Source: Sipunculus nudus
Lineage: Eukaryota > Annelida > Sipuncula > Golfingiida > Sipunculidae
DNA length: 64,000 nucleotides
Direction of reading: 5' to 3'
Assembly: GCA_026874595.1 (NCBI GenBank)
Contig: CM049320.1
Span: 47,628,714 to 47,692,713, forward strand
Shown here piece after piece: positions 10,354 through 22,828 of the stretch (the stretch's first letter is position 1; each line of letters starts with the position of its first letter). The notes beneath the pieces are model-generated. The model saw nothing but the letters and a program-made list of their open reading frames with translations, ran no database searches and was not told the origin of the DNA. The translations under genes were made by a program, and so were the position numbers.

Positions 10354-13300
10354 ATGGACCAGGTGCACCGTGTGATTTTTGGCAGTGAGGTTCTGTAAGT
10401 AGTCTTACATTCGATCACGGGCATGGACCAGGTGTACCGTGTGGTTTTGGCAGTGAGGTTCTGTAGGTAGTCTTATGTCTCTTTCGGGCATCTACCAGGT
10501 GCACCGTGTGGTTTTGGTAGTGAGGTTCTGTAAGTAGTCTTACCTTCTCCTACGGGCATGGACCAGGTGCACCGTGTGGTTTTGGCAGTGAGGTTCTGTA
10601 AGTAGTCTTACATTCTCTTACGGGCATCTACCAGGTGCACCGTGTGGTTTTGGCAGTGAGGTTCTGTAAGTAGTCTTACATTCTCTTACGGGCATCTACC
10701 AGGTGCACCGTGTGGTTTTGGCAGTGAGGTTCTGTAAGTAGTCTTACCTTCTCCTACGGGCATGGACCAGGTGCACCGTGTGGTTTTGGCAGTGAGGTTC
10801 TGTAAGTAGTCTTACCTTCTCCTACGGGCATGGACCAGGTGCACCGTGTGGTTTTGGCAGTGAGGTTCTGTAAGTAGTCTTACATTCTCTTACGGGCATC
10901 TACCAGGTGCACCGTGTGGTTTTGGCAGTGAGGTTCTGTAAGTAGTCCTACCTTCTCCTACGGGCATGGACCAGGTGCACCGTGTGGTTTTGGCAGTGAG
11001 GTTCTGTAAGTAGTCTTACCTTCTCCTACGGGCATGGACCAGGTGCACCGTGTGGTTTTGGCAGTGAGGTTCTGTAAGTAGTCTTACCTTCTCCTACGGG
11101 CATGGACCAGGTGCACCGTGTGGTTTTGGCAGTGAGGTTCTGTAAGTAGTCTTACATTCTCTTACGGGCATGGACCAGGTGCACCGTGTGGTTTTGGCAG
11201 TGAGGTTCTGTAAGTAGTTTTACATTCTCTTACGGGCATCTACTAGGTGCACCGTGTGGTTTTGGCAGTGAGGTTCTGTAAGTAGTCTTACCTTCTCCTA
11301 CGGGCATGGACCAGGTGCACCGTGTGGTTTTGGCAGTGAGGTTCTGTAAGTAGTCTTACATTCTCTTACGGGCATGGACCAGGTGCACCGTGTGGTTTTG
11401 GCAGTGAGGTTCTGTAAGTAGTCTTACATTCTCTTACGGGCATCTACCAGGTGCACCGTGTGGTTTTGGCAGTGAGGTTCTGTAAGTAGTCTTACCTTCT
11501 CCTACGGGCATGGACCAGGTGCACCGTGTGGTTTTGGCAGTGAGGTTCTGTAAGTAGTCTTACATTCTCTTACGGGCATGGACCAGGTGCACCGTGTGGT
11601 TTTGGCAGTGAGGTTCTGTAAGTAGTCTTACATTCTCTTACGGGCATCTACCAGGTGCACCGTGTGGTTTTGGCAGTGAGGTTCTGTAAGTAGTCTTACC
11701 TTCTCCTACGGGCATGGACCAGGTGCACCGTGTGGTTTTGGCAGTGAGGTTCTGTAAGTAGTCTTACATTCTCTTACGGGCATCTACCAGGTGCACCGTG
11801 TGGTTTTGGCAGTGAGGTTCTGTAAGTAGTCCTACCTTCTCCTACGGGCATGGACCAGGTGCACCGTGTGGTTTTGGCAGTAAGGTTCTGTAAGTAGTCT
11901 TACCTTCTCCTACGGGCATGGACCAGGTGCACCGTGTGGTTTTGGCAGTGAGGTTCTGTAAGTAGTCTTACCTTCTCCTACGGGCATGGACCAGGTGCAC
12001 CGTGTGGTTTTGGCAGTGAGGTTCTGTAAGTAGTCTTACCTTCTCCTACGGGCATTGACAAGGTGCACCGTGTGGTTTTGGCAGTGAGGTTCTGTAAGAA
12101 GTCTTTCCTTCTCCTACGGGCATGGACCAGGTGCACCGTGTGGTTTTGGCAGTGAGGTTCTGTAAGTAGTCTTACATTCTCTTACGGGCATCTACCAGGT
12201 GCACCGTGTGGTTTTGGCAGTGAGGTTCTGTAAGTAGTCTTACCTTCTCCTATGGGCATGGACCAGGTGCACCGTGTGGTTTTGGCAGTAAGGTTCTGTA
12301 AGTAGTCTTACCTTCTCCTACGGGCATGGACCAGGTGCACCGTGTGGTTTTGGCAGTGAGGTTCTGTAAGTAGTCTTACCTTCTCCTACGGGCATGGACC
12401 AGGTGCACCGTGTGGTTTTGGCAGTGAGGTTCTGTAAGTAGTCTTACCTTCTCCTACGGGCATGCACCAGGTGCACCGTGTGGTTTTGGCAGTGAGGTTC
12501 TGTAAGTAGTCTTACATTCTCTTACGGGCATGGACCAGGTGCACCGTGTGGTTTTGGCAGTGAAGTTCTGTAAGTAGTCTTACATTCTCTTACGGGCATC
12601 TACCAGGTGCACCTTGTGGTTATGGAAGTGAGGTTCTGTAAGTAGTCTTACATTCTCTTACGGGCATGGACCAGGTGCACCGTGTGGTTTTGGCAGTGAA
12701 GTTCTGTAAGTAGTCTTACATTCTCTTACGGGCATCTACCAGGTGCACCTTGTGGTTATGGAAGTGAGGTTCTGTAAGTAGTCTTACATTCTCTTACGGG
12801 CATGGACCAGGTGCACCGTGTGGTTTTGGCAGTAAGGTTCTGTAAGTAGTCTTACCTTCTCCTACGGGCATGGACCAGGTGCACCGTGTGGTTTTGGCAG
12901 TGAGGTTCTGTAAGTAGTCTTACATTCTCTTACGGGCATGGACCAGGTGCACCGTGTGGTTTTGGCAGTGAGGTTCTGTAAGTAGTCTTACCTTCTCCTA
13001 CGGGCATGCACCAGGTGCACCGTGTGGTTTTGGCAGTGAGGTTCTGTAAGTAGTCTTACCTTCTCCTACGGGCATGCACCAGGTGCACCGTGTGGTTTTG
13101 GCAGTGAGGTTCTGTAAGTAGTCTTACATTCTCTTACGGGCATGGACCAGGTGCACCGTGTGGTTTTGGCAGTGAAGTTCTGTAAGTAGTCTTACATTCT
13201 CTTACGGGCATCTACCAGGTGCACCTTGTGGTTATGGAAGTGAGGTTCTGTAAGTAGTCTTACATTCTCTTACGGGCATCTACCAGGTGCACCGTGTGGT

Positions 13301-16300
13301 TATGGAAGTGAGGTTCTGTAAGTAGTCTTACATTCTCTTACGGGCATGGACCAGGTGCACCGTGTGGTTTTGGCAGTGAAGTTCTGTAAGTAGTCTTACA
13401 TTCTCTTACGGGCATCTACCAGGTGCACCTTGTGGTTATGGAAGTGAGGTTCTGTAAGTAGTCTTACATTCTCTTACGGGCATGGACCAGGTGCACCGTG
13501 TGGTTTTGGCAGTGAAGTTCTGTAAGTAGTCTTACATTCTCTTACGGGCATCTACCAGGTGCACCTTGTGGTTATGGAAGTGAGGTTCTGTAAGTAGTCT
13601 TACATTCTCTTACGGGCATCTACCAGGTGCACCGTGTGGTTTTGGCAGTGAAGTTCTGTAAGTAGTCTTACATTCTCTTACGGGCATCTACCAGGTGCAC
13701 CTTGTGGTTATGGAAGTGAGGTTCTGTAAGTAGTCTTACATTCTCTTACGGGCATCTACCAGGTGCACCTTGTGGTTATGGAAGTGAGGTTCTGTAAGTA
13801 GTCTTACATTCTCTTACGGGCATGGACCAGGTGCACCGTGTGGTTTTGGCAGTGAAGTTCTGTAAGTAGTCTTACATTCTCTTACGGGCATCTACCAGGT
13901 GCACCTTGTGGTTATGGAAGTGAGGTTCTGTAAGTAGTCTTACATTCTCTTACGGGCATCTACCAGGTGCACCGTGTGGTTTTGGCAGTGAGGTTCTGTA
14001 AGTAGTCTTACATTCTCTTACGGGCATGGACCAGGTGCACCGTGTGGTTTTGGCAGTGAGGTTCTGTAAGTAGTTTTACATTCTCTTACGGGCATCTACC
14101 AGGTGCACCTTGTGGTTATGGAAGTGAGGTTCTGTAAGTAGTCTTACATTCTCTTACGGGCATCTACCAGGTGCACCGTGTGGTTTTGGCAGTGAGGTTC
14201 TGTAAGTAGTCTTACATTCTCTTACGGGCATGGACCAGGTGCACCGTGTGGTTTCGGCAGTGAGGTTCTGTAAGTAGTTTTACATTCTCTTACGGGCATC
14301 TACTAGGTGCACCGTGTGGTTTTGGCAGTGAGGTTCTGTAAGTAGTCTTACATTCTCCTACGGGCATGGACCAGGTGCACCGTGTGGTTTTGGCAGTGAG
14401 GTTCTGTAAGTAGTCTTACCTTCTCCTACGGGCATGGACCAGGTGCACCGTGTGGTTTTGGCAGTGAGGTTCTGTAAGTATTCTTACATTCTCTTACGGG
14501 CATGGACCAGGTGCACCGTGTGGTTTTGGCAGTGAGGTTCTGTAAGTAGTCTTACATTATCTTACGGGCATCTACCAGGTGCACCGTGTGGTTTTGGCAG
14601 TGAGGTTCTGTAAGTAGTTTTACATTCTCTTACGAGCATCTACTAGGTGCACCGTGTGGTTTTGGCAGTGAGGTTCTGTAAGTATTCTTACATTCTCTTA
14701 CGGGCATGGACCAGGTGCACCGTGTGGTTTTGGCAGTGAGGTTCTGTAAGTATTCTTACATTCTCTTACGGGCATGGACCAGGTGCACCGTGTGGTTTTG
14801 GCAGTGAGGTTCTGTAAGTAGTCTTACATTCTCTTACGGGCATGGACCAGGTGCACCGTGTGGTTTTGGAAGTGAGGTTCTGTAAGTAGTTTTACATTCT
14901 CTTACGGGCATCTACCAGGTGCACCTTGTGGTTATGGAAGTGAGGTTCTGTAAGTAGTCTTACATTCTCTTACGAGCATCTACTAGGTGCACCGTGTGGT
15001 TTTGGCAGTGAGGTTCTGTAAGTAGTTTTACATTCCCTTACGGGCATCTACTAGGTGCACCGTGTGGTTTTGGCATTGAGGTTCTGTAAGTAGTCTTACA
15101 TTCTCTTACGGGCATGAACCAGGTGCACCTTGTGGTTATGGAAGTGAGGTTCTGTAAGTAGTCTTACATTCTCTTACGGGCATGGACCAGGTGCACCGTG
15201 TGGTTTTGGCAGTGAGGTTCTGTAAGTAGTTTTACATTCTCTTACGAGCATCTACTAGGTGCACCGTGTGGTTTTGGCAGTGAGGTTCTGTAAGTATTCT
15301 TACATTCTCTTACGGGCATGGACCAGGTGCACCGTGTGGTTTTGGCAGTGAGGTTCTGTAAGTATTCTTACATTCTCTTACGGGCATGGACCAGGTGCAC
15401 CGTGTGGTTTTGGCAGTGAGGTTCTGTAAGTAGTCTTACATTCTCTTACGGGCATGGACCAGGTGCACCGTGTGGTTTTGGAAGTGAGGTTCTGTAAGTA
15501 GTTTTACATTCTCTTACGGGCATCTACCAGGTGCACCTTGTGGTTATGGAAGTGAGGTTCTGTAAGTAGTCTTACATTCTCTTACGAGCATCTACTAGGT
15601 GCACCGTGTGGTTTTGGCAGTGAGGTTCTGTAAGTATTCTTACATTCTCTTACGGGCATGGACCAGGTGCACCGTGTGGTTTTGGCAGTGAGGTTCTGTA
15701 AGTATTCTTACATTCTCTTACGGGCATGGACCAGGTGCACCGTGTGGTTTTGGCAGTGAGGTTCTGTAAGTAGTCTTACATTCTCTTACGGGCATGGACC
15801 AGGTGCACCGTGTGGTTTTGGAAGTGAGGTTCTGTAAGTAGTTTTACATTCTCTTACGAGCATCTACTAGGTGCACCGTGTGGTTTTGGCAGTGAGGTTC
15901 TGTAAGTATTCTTACATTCTCTTACGGGCATGGACCAGGTGCACCGTGTGGTTTTGGCAGTGAGGTTCTGTAAGTATTCTTACATTCTCTTACGGGCATG
16001 GACCAGGTGCACCGTGTGGTTTTGGCAGTGAGGTTCTGTAAGTAGTCTTACATTCTCTTACGGGCATGGACCAGGTGCACCGTGTGGTTTTGGAAGTGAG
16101 GTTCTGTAAGTAGTTTTACATTCTCTTACGGGCATCTACCAGGTGCACCGTGTGGTTTTGGCAGTGAGGTTCTGTAAGTAGTCTTACATTCTCTTACGGG
16201 CATCTACCAGGTGCACCGTGTGGTTTTGGCAGTGAGGTTCTGTAAGTAGTTTTACATTCCTTTACGGGCATCTACTAGGTGCACCGTGTGGTTTTGGCAG

Positions 16301-19300
16301 TGAGGTTCTGTAAGTAGTCTTACATTCTCTTACGGGCATGAACCAGGTGCACCTTGTGGTTATGGAAGTGAGGTTCTGTAAGTAGTCTTACATTCTCTTA
16401 CGGGCATGGACCAGGTGCACCGTGTGGTTTTGGCAGTGAGGTTCTGTAAGTAGTCTTACATTCTCTTACGGACATGAACCAGGTGCACCTTGTGGTTATG
16501 GAAGTGAGGTTCTGTAAGTAGTTTTACATTCTCTTACGGGCATCTACCAGGTGCACCGTGTGGTTTTGGCAGTGAGGTTCTGTAAGTAGTCTTACATTCT
16601 CTTACGAGCATCTACTAGGTGCACCGTGTGGTTTTGGCAGTGAGGTTCTGTAAGTAGTTTTACATTCCCTTACGGGCATCTACTAGGTGCACCGTGTGGT
16701 TTTGGCAGTGAGGTTCTGTAAGTAGTCTTACATTCTCTTACGGGCATGAACCAGGTGCACCTTGTGGTTATGGAAGTGAGGTTCTGTAAGTAGTCTTACA
16801 TTCTCTTACGAGCATCTGCTAGGTGCACCGTGTGGTTTTGGCAGTGAGGTTCTGTAAGTAGTCTTACATTCTCTTACGGGCATGGACCAGGTGCACCGTG
16901 TGGTTTTGGCAGTGAGGTTCTGTAAGTAGTCTTACATTCTCTTACGGGCATGAACCAGGTGCACCTTGTGGTTATGGAAGTGAGGTTCTGTAAGTAGTTT
17001 TACATTCTCTTACGGGCATCTACCAGGTGCACCTTGTGGTTTTGGCAGTGAGGTTCTGTAAGTAGTTTTACATTCTCTTACGGGCATCTACCAGGTGCAC
17101 CGTGTGGTTTTGGCAGTGAGGTTCTGTAAGTAGTCTTACATTCTCTTACGGGCATCTACCAGGTGCACCTTGTGGTTATGGAAGTGAGGTTCTGTAAGTA
17201 GTTTTACATTCTCTTACGGGCATCTACCAGGTGCACCGTGTGGTTTTGGGAGTGAGGTTCTGTAAGTAGTCTTACATTCTCTTACGGGCATCTACCAGGT
17301 GCACCTTGTGGTTATGGAAGTGAGGTTCTGTAAGTAGTCTTACATTCTCTTACGAGCATCTACTAGGTGCACCGTGTGGTTTTGGCAGTGAGGTTCTGTA
17401 AGTAGTTTTACATTCCCTTACGGGCATCTACTAGGTGCACCGTGTGGTTTTGGCAGTGAGGTTCTGTAAGTAGTCTTACATTCTCTTACGGGCATGAACC
17501 AGGTGCACCTTGTGGTTATGGAAGTGAGGTTCTGTAAGTAGTCTTACATTCTCTTACGGGCATGGACCAGGTGCACCGTGTGGTTTTGGCAGTGAGGTTC
17601 TGTAAGTAGTCTTACATTCTCTTACGGGCATGAACCAGGTGCACCTTGTGGTTATGGAAGTGAGGTTCTGTAAGTAGTCTTACATTCTCTTACGGGCATG
17701 GACCAGGTGCACCGTGTGGTTTTGGCAGTGAGGTTCTGTAAGTAGTTTTACATTCTCTTACGGGCATCTACCAGGTGCACCTTGTGGTTATGGAAGTGAG
17801 GTTCTGTAAGTAGTCTTACATTCTCTTACGAGCATCTACCAGGTGCACCGTGTGGTTTTGGCAGTGAGGTTCTGTAAGTAGTCTTACATTCTCTTACGGG
17901 CATGAACCAGGTGCACCTTGTGGTTATGGAAGTGAGGTTCTGTAAGTAGTCTTACATTCTCTTACGGGCATGGACCAGGTGCACCGTGTGGTTTTGGCAG
18001 TGAGGTTCTGTAAGTAGTTTTACATTCTCTTACGGGCATCTACCAGGTGCACCTTGTGGTTATGGAAGTGAGGTTCTGTAAGTAGTCTTACATTCTCTTA
18101 CGAGCATCTACCAGGTGCACCGTGTGGTTTTGGCAGTGAGGTTCTGTAAGTAGTCTTACATTCTCTTACGGGCATGAACCAGGTGCACCTTGTGGTTATG
18201 GAAGTGAGGTTCTGTAAGTAGTCTTACATTCTCTTACGGGCATGGACCAGGTGCACCGTGTGGTTTTGGCAGTGAGGTTCTGTAAGTAGTTTTACATTCT
18301 CTTACGAGCATCTACTAGGTGCACCGTGTGGTTTTGGCAGTGAGGTTCTGTAAGTATTCTTACATTCTCTTACGGGCATGGACCAGGTGCACCGTGTGGT
18401 TTTGGCAGTGAGGTTCTGTAAGTATTCTTACATTCTCTTACGGGCATGGACCAGGTGCACCGTGTGGTTTTGGCAGTGAGGTTCTGTAAGTAGTCTTACA
18501 TTCTCTTACGGGCATGGACCAGGTGCACCGTGTGGTTTTGGAAGTGAGGTTCTGTAAGTAGTTTTACATTCTCTTACGGGCATCTACCAGGTGCACCGTG
18601 TGGTTTTGGCAGTGAGGTTCTGTAAGTAGTCTTACATTCTCTTACGGGCATCTACCAGGTGCACCTTGTGGTTATGGAAGTGAGGTTCTGTAAGTAGTCT
18701 TACATTCTCTTACGAGCATCTACTAGGTGCACCGTGTGGTTTTGGCAGTGAGGTTCTGTAAGTAGTTTTACATTCCCTTACGGGCATCTACTAGGTGCAC
18801 CGTGTGGTTTTGGCAGTGAGTTTCTATAAGTAGTCTTACATTCTCTTACGGGCATGAACCAGGTGCACCTTGTGGTTATGGAAGTGAGGTTCTGTAAGTA
18901 GTCTTACATTCTCTTACGGGCATGGACCAGTTGCACCGTGTGGTTTTGGCAGTGAGGTTCTGTAAGTAGTTTTACATTCTCTTACGGGCATCTACCAGGT
19001 GCACCTTGTGGTTATGGAAGTGAGGTTCTGTAAGTAGTCTTACATTCTCTTACGAGCATCTACTAGGTGCACCGTGTGGTTTTGGCAGTGAGGTTCTGTA
19101 AGTAGTCTTACATTCTCTTACGGGCATGGACCAGGTGCACCGTGTGGTTTTGGCATTGAGGTTCTGTAAGTAGTCTTACCTTCTCCTACGGGCATGGACC
19201 AGGTGCACCGTGTGGTTTTGGCAGTGAGGTTCTGTAAGTAGTCTTACATTCTCTTACGGGCATGGACCAGGTGCACCGTGTGGTTTTGGCAGTGAGGTTC

Positions 19301-20285
19301 TGTAAGTAGTCTTACATTCTCTTACGGGCATGGACCAGGTGCACCGTGTGGTTTTGGCAGTGAGGTTCTGTAAGTAGTCTTACCTTCTCCTACGGGCATG
19401 GACCAGGTGCACCGTGTGGTTTTGGCAGTGAGGTTCTGTAAGTAGTCTTACATTCTCCTACGGGCATGGACCAGGTGCACCGTGTGGTTTTGGCAGTGAG
19501 GTTCTGTAAGTAGTCTTACATTCTCTTACGGGCATCTACTAGGTGCACCGTGTGGTTTTGGCAGTGAGGTTCTGTAAGTAGTCCTACCTTCTCCTACGGG
19601 CATGGACCAGGTGCACCGTGTGGTTTTGGCAGTGAGGTTCTGTAAGTAGTCTTACATTCTCTTACGGGCATGGACCAGGTGCACCGTGTGGTTTTGGCAG
19701 TGAGGTTCTGTAAGTAGTCTTACATTCTCTTACGGGCATGGACCAGGTGCACCGTGTGGTTTTGGCAGTGAGGTTCTGTAAGTAGTTTTACATTCTCTTA
19801 CGGGCATGGACCAGGTGCACCGTGTGGTTTCGGCAGTGAGGTACTGTAAGTAGTTTTACATTCTCTTACGGGCATCTACTAGGTGCACCGTGTGGTTTTG
19901 GCAGTGAGGTTCTGTAAGTAGTCTTACATTCTCTTACGGGCATCTACTAGATGCACCGTGTGGTTTTGGCAGTAAGGTTCTGTAAATAATCTTACCTTCT
20001 CTTACGAGCATGGACCAAGTGCACCGTGTGGTTTTGGCAGTGAGATTCTGTAAATAATCTTACCTTCTCTTCGAGCATGGACCAGGTGCACCGTGTGTTA
20101 TTAGCAGTGAGGTTCTGTAAGTAGTCTTACCCTCTCTTACGGGCAGGGACCAGGTGTACCTTGTGGCTTGGAAATTAGATTCTGTTAGTAATAGTACCTT
20201 CTCTTACGGGCATTGTCGTGCTGTCCATAGCATGGACCAGGTACACTGTGTGGTCTTGGCGGTGAACGTTTTGTAGATAGTCTGA
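10354..20285. repeat. 68-bp satellite array, about 146 copies
   Basis: Head-to-tail copies of a 68-bp unit containing CAGGTGCACCGTGTGG, TTTTGGCAGTGAGGTTCTGT, AAGTAGTCTTAC and CTCTTACGGGCAT fill almost 10 kb. All copies point the same way. The first two and last five or six copies are degenerate while inner copies are nearly uniform, the pattern expected from homogenisation by unequal exchange. Variants are zoned: CCTTCTCCTACGG is common before 12.5 kb and again near 19.2 kb, CCTTGTGGTTATGGAAG between 12.6 and 18.9 kb, and GAGCATCTACTAGG after 14.6 kb. Each unit holds a short inverted repeat GTAAG-TAGT-CTTAC. Because 68 is not a multiple of three, no long frame survives and none is coding. Confidence 0.97.
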
Positions 20286-20300
20286 AATAAAACAAAATTA

Positions 20301-21782
20301 AACTAGAATACGGGTAGTCGACAAGCGACTACGTGTATCCGCCTAAATCAGAGTGGAACGGGTAAAGTGAGGCATGGATTAAGTGGCAAGGGGAAATAGA
20401 GTGAAGTGTTCCATATTAGCATGGATGTCTGCAGCCAAATTGTGTATGAAGGTTGCCCCCCCCCCCCCCCCCCCCCACCACAAAATCCACAAAGCCGTCC
20501 CAGTTGTATACATATGCAAAATTTAAGGCAGATAAGTCAAACCACTACATGTATATGAGTGATTTTAGCCTGTGGCAGACAATCAGATGGACGCTGAGCA
20601 AAAATGTTTGCAGGTGACGGCACCAGTTTTGCGTATGATAAAGAGCTATGTGAGAACTATACACATGCAAAACTTTGGCCCAATCGGTCAAACGGCTCCA
20701 AAGATATGAGCTTGGATGTCTGCTGCATAAACTAGAATGCAGGTGGCTCCACCTGTCATAAAATCAAGAGAGCTGCCGGGGATGTATAAACCTGCATAAT
20801 TTTAGCCAGATATGTCAAACCACTGCCGAGATATGAGTGATTTTATCCCATGGCAGACAAACAGACAGGAGCTATGCAAAAATGGCTGTAGGTGGCGCCA
20901 CCAGTTTTTGCGTATGTTATAAAGCTCTTTAAGGGCTACATTTGTGCAAAACTTTGGCCCAATCGGTCAAACGGTTCCCGAGATATTAGCTTGGATGTCT
21001 GCAGCGTAAACGTGAATGTAGGTGGCGCCACCTGTCATAAAATCAGAAAAGCTATCCAGGATGTATACGCATGCCGAATTTCAGGTGAATTAGTCAAGTC
21101 ACTGCAGAGATATGAGTGATTTTAACCCAAGGCAGACAAACAGATGGACACTGTGCAAACATGGTTGCAGGTGGCGCCACCATTTTTTGTGTATGTTATA
21201 AAGCTCTCCAAGGGCTACATTTGTGCAAAAAAATTTTCCTGATCGGTCAAACGGTTCCCGAGATATGAGCTTGGATGTCTGCAGCGTAAACGTGAATGTA
21301 GGTGGCGCCACCTGTCACAAAATCAGAAAAGCTATCCAGGATGTATACGCATGCCAAATTTCAGGTGAATTAGTCAAGTCACTGCAGAGATATGAGTGAT
21401 TTTAACCCAAGGCAGATGAACAGATGGACACTGTGCAAACATGGTTGCAGGTGGCGCCACCATTTTTTGTGTGTGTTATAAAGCTCTCCAAGGGCTACAT
21501 TTGTGCAAAAACATTTTCCTGATCCGTCAAACGGTTCCCGAGATATGTGGGTTTATGTGTGGAAACAGATGCACAAACAGACGCAGAGCGCAGAGGAAAG
21601 GTCAGAGGTCAAAACGAAATCGGGGCGCAGCAGTTCACATGTGACCCGAACATAATCCCGGGTTTCGTAAAATTCCGCCCAACGGTTACGGAGGAGATCT
21701 CCGGAAACCTACGCGGCGGCGGCGGCGGCGGCGGCGTGCAGCTGAAAACATAGTATCCGCAAAACTCTGTTTTGGCGGATAC
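20301..21782. mobile_element. Helentron-like non-autonomous element with core tandem repeats
   Basis: Three parts suggest a HINE/Pearl-type element. At the left, GTAGTCG (20314) pairs with CGACTAC (20326), followed by GTATCCGCC. In the centre, about four copies of a 280-bp repeat run from roughly 20420 to 21545. At the right, a strong hairpin GTATCCGC...GCGGATAC (21753-21782) has a second inner stem of AAAAC/GTTTT. The 5' GTATCCGC is repeated in the hairpin. Each 280-bp unit includes two copies of the palindrome GGTGGCGCCACC, spaced alternately about 130 and 149 bases apart. A poly-C tract lies at 20457-20477 and a (GGC)n run at 21712-21736. Exact ends are uncertain and no Rep/helicase is encoded. 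Confidence 0.6.
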
Positions 21783-22015
21783 AATTACAATGAACCCCAT
21801 GGTCGGAGAAATTTTACACCCTTGTTTGGGAATTACCGCGTAGCTTGCATGACTGGAGGACGTTTTTCTTGTCAATCTTTAAACAAATAAAGGTTCATGC
21901 AAAAGTTTAAAATCACCTTATCCTTGACACACTGACATAGAAATGACAACCAATGATAAAATATGAGCTCATAATCGAATTAGTCACAAGTTTTAAAGAT
22001 CTTAGTGCTACATGT
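21783..22015. other. Short unassigned segment
   Basis: Nothing beyond AT-rich sequence was recognised between the hairpin end and the LTR. Confidence 0.4.
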
Positions 22016-22828
22016 ATCTGTTGACATTCTGATTCGTGTAAGGCGCAAGCCCTGTTCGTTGCTATGGGAGACGCGCGAGTAGGGCTCTGGCTTGCGTGTG
22101 AAGTGTGAAACGTGGAGACACAGCGTTCTTTGTGTTCTAGATGGTTCGGGTCTGTTCAGGCAATGTGGGTGCACGTGTATTGTTGTGTTCTTTGGAATGT
22201 TTGTGAATATGGAAGGTTCTGGGCTTCAGGTGAAAAAGCTATAAATAGGGGCTGTGTTTAGAGCCGGCTGAGAGAAAAGTACCAGCGGACACGGAAGCGT
22301 GTGACTCTCTCGTCAGTGTTTTTTTAAACCTTTCCGATAATTGCAGAACTTACAGACCTTCTACGGATTTTATACAGACTTTATATACGTATTGTCTTCA
22401 GTTTGCTTTTGGGTTTATTACCAGAACTTCACTTTTGGATTACAACAGATTGTTTTCGCGAATAAATCGGACTATTTTCTGAGGAATTTTATTTGAACTG
22501 TTTACGTGGATTACTTATGTTAAAGGACTCTTGATGAGCTTTGACAGTGGTGGTATTCAGAAATTAAAGCCTAGGATCCGGACACTCTAGTGATTTACAT
22601 TTTTAGTTATTGTTAAACCGTGAAATTGTATTGATTTAGTGTATTGTAATGACAGGATTGTTCTAAGAATAAATTAAAATTATTTGTTAAAAAGAAACAC
22701 TGACATCTTTATCCATTCCCCTAGACATTTCACGCTGCCTAGTGTAGCGGAATCTGATTTTTTTAACTCCGTAACAAAATATATGCTGCTCACGATTACG
22801 TGATCTGTTGTTATTAGGTTCCGTAACA
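22016..22828 (+). mobile_element. LTR, plus orientation, 5' end diverged (copy C)
   Basis: The 3' end GGTTCCGTAACA and the block CATTTCACGCTGCCTAGTGT match the other LTR copies. A TATA box (TATAAATA, 22240-22247) and a polyadenylation signal (AATAAA, 22668-22673) are in the expected order for U3-R-U5. Its upstream part aligns loosely with the reversed copy A (TTGTTGACATT..., CGTTGCTATG...), but the TGTTACAG start is missing, so the left boundary is approximate. No target duplication is clear, and no primer-binding site follows the end, so it is not attached to an internal region. Confidence 0.75.

Noticed and set aside
10354-20285. CRISPR-like array
   Set aside because: Units abut with no unique spacers, the unit is 68 bp, there are no cas genes, and the setting is an animal genome.
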